From: Lentzea albidocapillata subsp. violacea
GTDB taxonomy: Bacteria; Actinomycetota; Actinomycetes; Mycobacteriales; Pseudonocardiaceae
Direction of reading: 5' to 3'
Length of the DNA stretch: 64,000 bases
Assembly: GCF_900100275.1 (NCBI RefSeq)
Contig: NZ_FNET01000011.1
Coordinates: forward strand, 1-64,000
The notes below the pieces were generated by a model that did not search any database, had not been told where the DNA came from, and saw nothing but the letters and a program-made list of their open reading frames with translations. Position 1 is the first letter of the stretch, and each line of letters opens with the position of its first letter. Shown here one piece after another: positions 59,898 through 64,000 of the stretch. The translations under genes were made by a program, and so were the position numbers.

Positions 59898-60814
59898 TCA
59901 AAGCTGCTGGGGCGGTGCTCTGGCGCGAGGCCGACGGTGACGTCGAAGTCGCGGTGGTGCACCGCCAGCGTTATGACGACTGGTCCCTGCCGAAAGGCAA
60001 ACTCGACCACGGAGAGACGATTCCGGGCTGCGCGGTACGCGAGGTGGAAGAGGAGACAGGCTTCTCCTGTGTCCTCGGCCGCCATCTCCGGCAGGTGTCG
60101 TATTCGGTGAAAAGCGTGCCCAAAACGGTCGACTACTACGCCGCTCAGGCCGTTTCCGGTTCGTTCGTCCCCAACGAAGAGGTCGATCTGCTGCGGTGGC
60201 TGCCGATCGCCGAGGCGTCGGAACTGCTGACCTACGAACCGGACCAGCAGGTGCTGGCCGAGTTCTCCCGCCTGCCCGCGGACCTGCTGGTCGTTCTGCT
60301 GGTGCGGCACGCGAAGGCCGGGAAGCGGTCGGAGTGGAATGACGACGACGACCTCCGCCCGCTCTCAGACGCGGGCTGGCGCCAGGCCGCGGCGCTGCGC
60401 GCCATGTTGCCCCTGTGGGCACCAGTACGCGTCCACACGGCGCCCAGAGTGCGTTGCGTGGACACCGTGCGAGGCGTGGCCGAGGACCTGGACGTGGAGA
60501 TGGTCGAGGAGCCGCGCCTGTCGGAGGAGGGCTACTGGCCCGACCCGGACGCCGGCCTCGTGCGGCTGCTGGAGGTCGCCGCGCAGGAGGGCCGTGCCGT
60601 CCTCTCCTCGCAGGGCGGCGTGATCCCGTCCGTCGTGCAGTCGCTGGCCGAAATGGGCGGGCTGCGGCTGGACGAGATCCCGTGCAAGAAGGGCAGCACG
60701 TGGGTGCTGACCTTCACCAGGCCGTTCGGCACATGGTCCACTTCGGACTCGCCTTCGCGCTGGCCAACCCTGGTGTCGGCGCACTACCTGGCCTCTGCGC
60801 TGGCCCGGCCGTAG
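59894..60814 (+). CDS. mutT1: NUDIX hydrolase fused to histidine phosphatase (MutT1-like)
   Basis: 306 residues. The N-terminal NUDIX domain has the complete box [23 protein letters not shown] (G-x5-E-x7-R-E-x2-E-E-x-G); the C-terminal half is a histidine phosphatase with LLVRHAKAG. This fusion matches mycobacterial MutT1, which hydrolyses 8-oxo-(d)GTP and diadenosine polyphosphates. GTG 59894 overlaps the ppk1 stop. Polyphosphate and nucleotide sanitation are thus co-expressed. Confidence 0.93.
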   Translation: MIKAAGAVLWREADGDVEVAVVHRQRYDDWSLPKGKLDHGETIPGCAVREVEEETGFSCVLGRHLRQVSYSVKSVPKTVDYYAAQAVSGSFVPNEEVDLLRWLPIAEASELLTYEPDQQVLAEFSRLPADLLVVLLVRHAKAGKRSEWNDDDDLRPLSDAGWRQAAALRAMLPLWAPVRVHTAPRVRCVDTVRGVAEDLDVEMVEEPRLSEEGYWPDPDAGLVRLLEVAAQEGRAVLSSQGGVIPSVVQSLAEMGGLRLDEIPCKKGSTWVLTFTRPFGTWSTSDSPSRWPTLVSAHYLASALARP

Positions 60815-60837
60815 TTTCTGCCGCTGCTCCGCAGACG

Positions 60838-60987
60838 GCGGCGAGTTCGCCGGGAAGTCGCGAACTCGCGGGTCCGGTGCGGGGCTGAGAACGCCTGGCA
60901 CTCCAATAGAAATAACGCTTTCACGCCTGCGAAAGCCCCCTGACGCAAGCGAATCCCGCAACACGAAGGGCCCGGCGAACTCGCCGC
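60838..60987. repeat. 17-bp inverted repeat 3' of mutT1-like gene
   Basis: GCGGCGAGTTCGCCGGG (60838-60854) and CCCGGCGAACTCGCCGC (60971-60987) are exact inverse complements, 116 bases apart; a shorter palindrome TCGCGAACTCGCG lies inside. The region between mutT1 and hupB (275 bases) has no gene. Confidence 0.6.
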
Positions 60988-61013
60988 AGCCTGTGAAGCA
61001 GCGACCAAAACAC

Positions 61014-61045
61014 GAAGGCCCCGGTGTGCGCACACCAGGGCCTTC
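61014..61045. terminator. Terminator between mutT1-like gene and hupB
   Basis: GAAGGCCC-C-GGTGTG and CACACC-A-GGGCCTTC pair over 14 bases with one mismatch around CG. It lies 45 bases after the hupB stop on the minus strand and can serve both convergent genes. Confidence 0.7.
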
Positions 61046-61089
61046 CGCGTTGGTACTGAAGTGACGCAGCCTCCCTCAGGAGGCCCGTC

Positions 61090-61758
61090 TCACTTCTTCT
61101 TGGCAGCCGTCTTGCGAGCAGCCGGCTTCGCAGCCGCGGTCTTCGCGGCGGGCTTGGCAGCGGCGGTCGCCTTGGCAGCAGCCGTGGCGCGCTTGGCCGG
61201 AGCCTTGGCCGCGGCCGTCTTGGTGGCGGCGGCCTTGGTGGCGGCGGCCTTGGTGGCGGTCGCCTTCGCAGGCGCCTTGGCAGCAGCGGGCTTCGCCGCG
61301 GCCGTGGTGGTGCGACGGGTCGCGGGCGCCTTGGTGGCGGCCGCGGCCGTACGGGTGCGCGTCGTGGTCGTCGCGCGGGTCGTCGCGGCCTTGGTCGCCG
61401 GAGCCTTGGTAGCCGCGGGCTTCGCGGCGGCAGCGGCGGCGGGCTTGGCGGCGGCCTTGGCAGCAACGGCCTTCGGCAGCTTCTTCGCACCGCTGATGAC
61501 GTCCTTGAACGTCGAGCCGGGGCGGAACGCGGGCACGTTGGTCTTCTTGACCTTCACGGTCTCGCCCGTACGCGGGTTGCGCGCGGTGCGAGCCGCACGG
61601 GCGCGCTTCTCGAAGACGCCGAAGCCCGTGATGTTGACCTTCTCGCCCTTGTTGACGCTACGGACGATCACGTCCACGAGGCCGTCAACAGCAGCACCGG
61701 CGGTCTTCTTGTCTCCAAGGCGCTCGGCGAGCGCCTCGATGAGCTGGGCCTTATTCAC
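61090..61758 (-). CDS. hupB: Histone-like protein HU with Lys/Ala-rich tail
   Basis: 222 residues: N-terminal HU fold ([66 protein letters not shown]) to about 92, then a 130-residue actinobacterial tail rich in Ala/Lys with PAKKA-like repeats ([11 protein letters not shown]), as in mycobacterial HupB/Hlp. It binds and compacts DNA. The tail DNA has short tandem repeats at 61225-61270, so length variation between strains is likely. ATG 61758. Confidence 0.97.
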   Translation of the reverse strand: MNKAQLIEALAERLGDKKTAGAAVDGLVDVIVRSVNKGEKVNITGFGVFEKRARAARTARNPRTGETVKVKKTNVPAFRPGSTFKDVISGAKKLPKAVAAKAAAKPAAAAAAKPAATKAPATKAATTRATTTTRTRTAAAATKAPATRRTTTAAAKPAAAKAPAKATATKAAATKAAATKTAAAKAPAKRATAAAKATAAAKPAAKTAAAKPAARKTAAKKK

Positions 61759-61904
61759 CGTCAGTCCCTCCCAGGACGCTCACGGCCCTAAGAGACGGGC
61801 CGACTAGAACGCAACGGTAGGCCCAAAACGCGAGAAATACCAATCGCCACGCCAGATTTTTCGTTGTGGCGTGGCTAATTGCGCCCCTTCGAGGGACAGG
61901 AGGC

Positions 61905-61938
61905 GCCGGATTCGCCCCTCTCAAGGGGAGAATCCGGC
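61905..61938. terminator. Terminator 3' of leuD
   Basis: GCCGGATTC (61905-61913) and GAATCCGGC (61930-61938) enclose CCCCT/AGGGG, giving 14 pairs with one mismatch around a 4-base loop. It directly follows the leuD stop and separates leuCD from hupB. Confidence 0.8.
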
Positions 61939-61944
61939 CCCCTC

Positions 61945-62547
61945 TCAGACCGCCGGAAGCGGATCCGTTGTGGGCAGCCAAGTCTGGCGATTGCCCTCGA
62001 ATGCGCTGATCTCGGGCTCGTGACGCAACGTCAAAGCGATGTCGTCGAGGCCTTCGAGAAGGCGCCAGCGGGTGTAGTCGTCGATCTCGAACGGGGCTAC
62101 CAAGTCCTTGGCGCGAACGGTCTTGTCGGTGAGGTCCACCGTGACCGGCGTGCCGGGTTCGGACTCCAGCACCTTCCACAGCAGCTCGACATCGGACTGG
62201 CTGCACTGCGCCGCCACGAGGCCCTGCTTGCCGGAGTTGCCCCGGAAGATGTCGGCGAACCGGGACGAGACGACGACGCGGAAGCCGTAGTCCATCAACG
62301 CCCAGACGGCGTGTTCCCGAGAGGACCCGGTGCCGAAGTCAGGGCCCGCAACGAGGACGCTGCCCGCCTTGAAGGGCTCCTGGTTGAGGATGAAGTGCTC
62401 GTCACCGCGCCAGGCGGCGAAGAGCCCGTCCTCGAACCCGGTGCGGGTCACGCGCTTGAGGTAGACGGCCGGGATGATCTGGTCGGTGTCCACGTTGGAC
62501 CTGCGCAGCGGCACACCGACGCCCGTGTGGGTGGTGAAGGCATCCAT
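61945..62547 (-). CDS. leuD: 3-isopropylmalate dehydratase small subunit
   Basis: Leucine biosynthesis isomerase, small subunit. 200 residues with [48 protein letters not shown] and [10 protein letters not shown], all family-defining. ATG 62547, two bases after the leuC stop. Confidence 0.98.
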   Translation of the reverse strand: MDAFTTHTGVGVPLRRSNVDTDQIIPAVYLKRVTRTGFEDGLFAAWRGDEHFILNQEPFKAGSVLVAGPDFGTGSSREHAVWALMDYGFRVVVSSRFADIFRGNSGKQGLVAAQCSQSDVELLWKVLESEPGTPVTVDLTDKTVRAKDLVAPFEIDDYTRWRLLEGLDDIALTLRHEPEISAFEGNRQTWLPTTDPLPAV

Positions 62548-62549
62548 GG

Positions 62550-63956
62550 TCAGTTCTCCAGGTCTGCGGGGGCCGACAGGGTGCCGCGCACGGCCGTGGC
62601 GGCGGCGACGAGAGGTGACACGAGGTGCGTCCGGCCGCCCTTGCCCTGCCTGCCCTCGAAGTTGCGGTTCGAGGTCGACGCGCTGCGCTCTCCGGGCGCG
62701 AGCTGATCCGGGTTCATGCCAAGGCACATCGAGCACCCGGCCTGCCGCCACTCGGCACCCGCGTCGAGGAACACCTTGTCCAGACCCTCGTCCTCCGCCT
62801 GCTTGCGCACCCGCATCGAACCGGGGACGACCAGCATCCGTACTCCTGAAGCGACGTGCTTCCCCTTGATGACGTCCGCCGCGGCGCGCAGGTCCTCGAT
62901 GCGCCCGTTGGTGCAGGAGCCGAGGAACACCGTGTCCACGCGGATGTCGCGCAGTGGCGTGCCGGCCTCGAGGCCCATGTACGTCAGCGCCTTCTCGGCG
63001 GCCACGCGCTCGTTCTCGTCCGCGATCTTCTCGGGGTCGGGGATGTTCGCGCTCAGCGGCAGGCCCTGACCGGGGTTCGTGCCCCACGTGACGAAGGGGG
63101 TGAGCTCCGCCGCGTCGAGGTTCACCTCCGCGTCGAAAGTCGCGTCGTCGTCGGTGCGCAGCGTCTTCCAGTATTCGACGGCCGCGTCCCAGTCCGCGCC
63201 GGACGGTGCGTGCGGACGGCCCTTGATGTAGTCGAAAGTCGTGTCGTCCGGTGCGATCATGCCGGCGCGCGCGCCCGCCTCGATCGACATGTTGCAGACC
63301 GTCATGCGCGCTTCCATCGACAGCGCCTCGATGGCGTCGCCGCGGTATTCGAGCACATAACCCTGCCCGCCACCGGTTCCGATCTTCGCGATGACGGCGA
63401 GGATGATGTCCTTCGCCGTGACGCCCTCGCCGAGCGCGCCGTTGACGTTGATGGCCATCGTCTTGAACGGACGCAGCGGCAACGTCTGCGTCGCCATCAC
63501 GTGCTCGACCTCGGAAGTGCCGATGCCGAACGCAAGCGCGCCGAACGCACCGTGCGTCGACGTGTGACTGTCGCCGCACACCACGGTCATACCGGGCTGG
63601 GTGAGCCCGAGCTGCGGCCCGACGACATGCACGATGCCCTGCTCGAAGTCCCCCATCGGGTGCAGCCGCACCCCGAACTCCGCGCAGTTGCGCCGGAGCG
63701 TCTCAACCTGCGTGCGCGACACGAGATCCGCGATCGGCTTGTCGATGTCGACGGTCGGAACGTTGTGATCCTCGGTGGCGATCGTGAGATCGGCCCTGCG
63801 CAGCCCGCGGCCCGCAAGGCGGAGGCCGTCGAACGCCTGGGGGCTGGTGACTTCGTGCAGCAGGTGGAGGTCGATGTAAAGCAGGTCCGGCTCCGCGCCA
63901 CTTCCGTGGCGCACAACGTGTGCCTCCCACACCTTCTCCGCGAGCGTGCGGCTCAT
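62550..63956 (-). CDS. leuC: 3-isopropylmalate dehydratase large subunit
   Basis: Aconitase-family [4Fe-4S] enzyme forming 3-isopropylmalate with LeuD. 468 residues: [40 protein letters not shown], and the three cluster Cys in FLGSCTNGR and [15 protein letters not shown] 63956 with GGGAGATG upstream; a further GTG at 63971 is less likely. The region upstream to 64000 is too short to show the promoter. Confidence 0.98.
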   Translation of the reverse strand: MSRTLAEKVWEAHVVRHGSGAEPDLLYIDLHLLHEVTSPQAFDGLRLAGRGLRRADLTIATEDHNVPTVDIDKPIADLVSRTQVETLRRNCAEFGVRLHPMGDFEQGIVHVVGPQLGLTQPGMTVVCGDSHTSTHGAFGALAFGIGTSEVEHVMATQTLPLRPFKTMAINVNGALGEGVTAKDIILAVIAKIGTGGGQGYVLEYRGDAIEALSMEARMTVCNMSIEAGARAGMIAPDDTTFDYIKGRPHAPSGADWDAAVEYWKTLRTDDDATFDAEVNLDAAELTPFVTWGTNPGQGLPLSANIPDPEKIADENERVAAEKALTYMGLEAGTPLRDIRVDTVFLGSCTNGRIEDLRAAADVIKGKHVASGVRMLVVPGSMRVRKQAEDEGLDKVFLDAGAEWRQAGCSMCLGMNPDQLAPGERSASTSNRNFEGRQGKGGRTHLVSPLVAAATAVRGTLSAPADLEN

Positions 63957-64000
63957 CGCGACATCTCCCACATCATGGACGCGCCGACAGATCTGGACTT

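Noticed and set aside
61200..61280. Possible CRISPR-like tandem repeats
   Set aside because: They are codon-level repeats in the hupB tail, without spacers.
61061..61807. 248-codon Ala/Val-rich frame opposite hupB
   Set aside because: Reverse reading of the Ala/Lys tail repeats; would look like membrane helices but is an artefact.

Overview
The window is high-GC actinobacterial chromosome. Most coding regions have G/C in nearly every third position, and GTG and TTG starts and 4-base stop/start overlaps are common. The housekeeping genes (ftsY, smc, acyP, mutM, rnc, rpmF, DUF177, sepIVA-like, coaD, rsmD, pyc, recG, DAK-type kinase, rpmB, ung, thiL, DUF3515, ddl, gpsA, plsC, cofC/fbiD, ppk1, mutT1-like, hupB, leuD, leuC) follow, from memory, the order of the Mycobacterium tuberculosis Rv2921c-Rv2988c segment. 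The SARP-type regulator and the insertions between core genes fit a Pseudonocardiales actinomycete (Lentzea, Saccharothrix or Amycolatopsis-like); that placement is inference.

Layout. 1-320 is the right end of an IS3-family element, abutting a dispersed repeat next to ftsY. 1.7-9.8 kb separates ftsY from smc and holds an AnmK/sodium-symporter pair, a tandem GNAT protein, a TPR protein, a small unknown protein, a PlsC acyltransferase and a large SARP-NB-ARC-TPR regulator. 9.8-15 kb holds smc, an ECF sigma/anti-sigma pair and acylphosphatase. 15-22.5 kb is accessory: a secreted CAP protein, two paralogous membrane-anchored Ser/Thr/Pro-rich proteins, a KdpD/KdpE pair without kdpFABC, a MarR gene with a perfect palindromic operator, and a PadR/HAAS-domain membrane protein pair with its own palindrome. 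22.5-29.3 kb returns to the core (mutM, rnc, rpmF, DUF177, sepIVA-like, coaD, rsmD), then a long palindrome and a metallo-hydrolase.

29.4-41.5 kb contains pyruvate carboxylase, a DivIVA-like coiled-coil protein, a secreted TAP-type peptidase, and recG interrupted by a 342-residue intein, followed by a DAK-type kinase and rpmB. 41.5-47.4 kb is a tight thiL-GNAT-carbonic anhydrase-ung-MFS operon plus ddl. 47.4-52.8 kb has a MocR/PNPOx-like divergent pair and sulfur amino acid genes (cysteine dioxygenase, a cystathionine gamma-lyase-like enzyme) beside gpsA and plsC. 52.8-64 kb has cofC (F420 biosynthesis), a lipoprotein, an acyltransferase 3 protein, a secreted LVIVD-repeat protein, ppk1-mutT1, hupB and leuCD.

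The most notable object is the RecG intein. It sits exactly between the Walker A Lys and Thr, begins with Ala rather than Cys/Ser, and carries the Trp/Cys/Thr (WCT) signature of class 3 inteins plus both LAGLIDADG endonuclease motifs. Several long inverted repeats in intergenic spaces and a dispersed non-coding repeat are also unexplained by the genes. No tRNA, rRNA, CRISPR array or complete biosynthetic cluster was seen.
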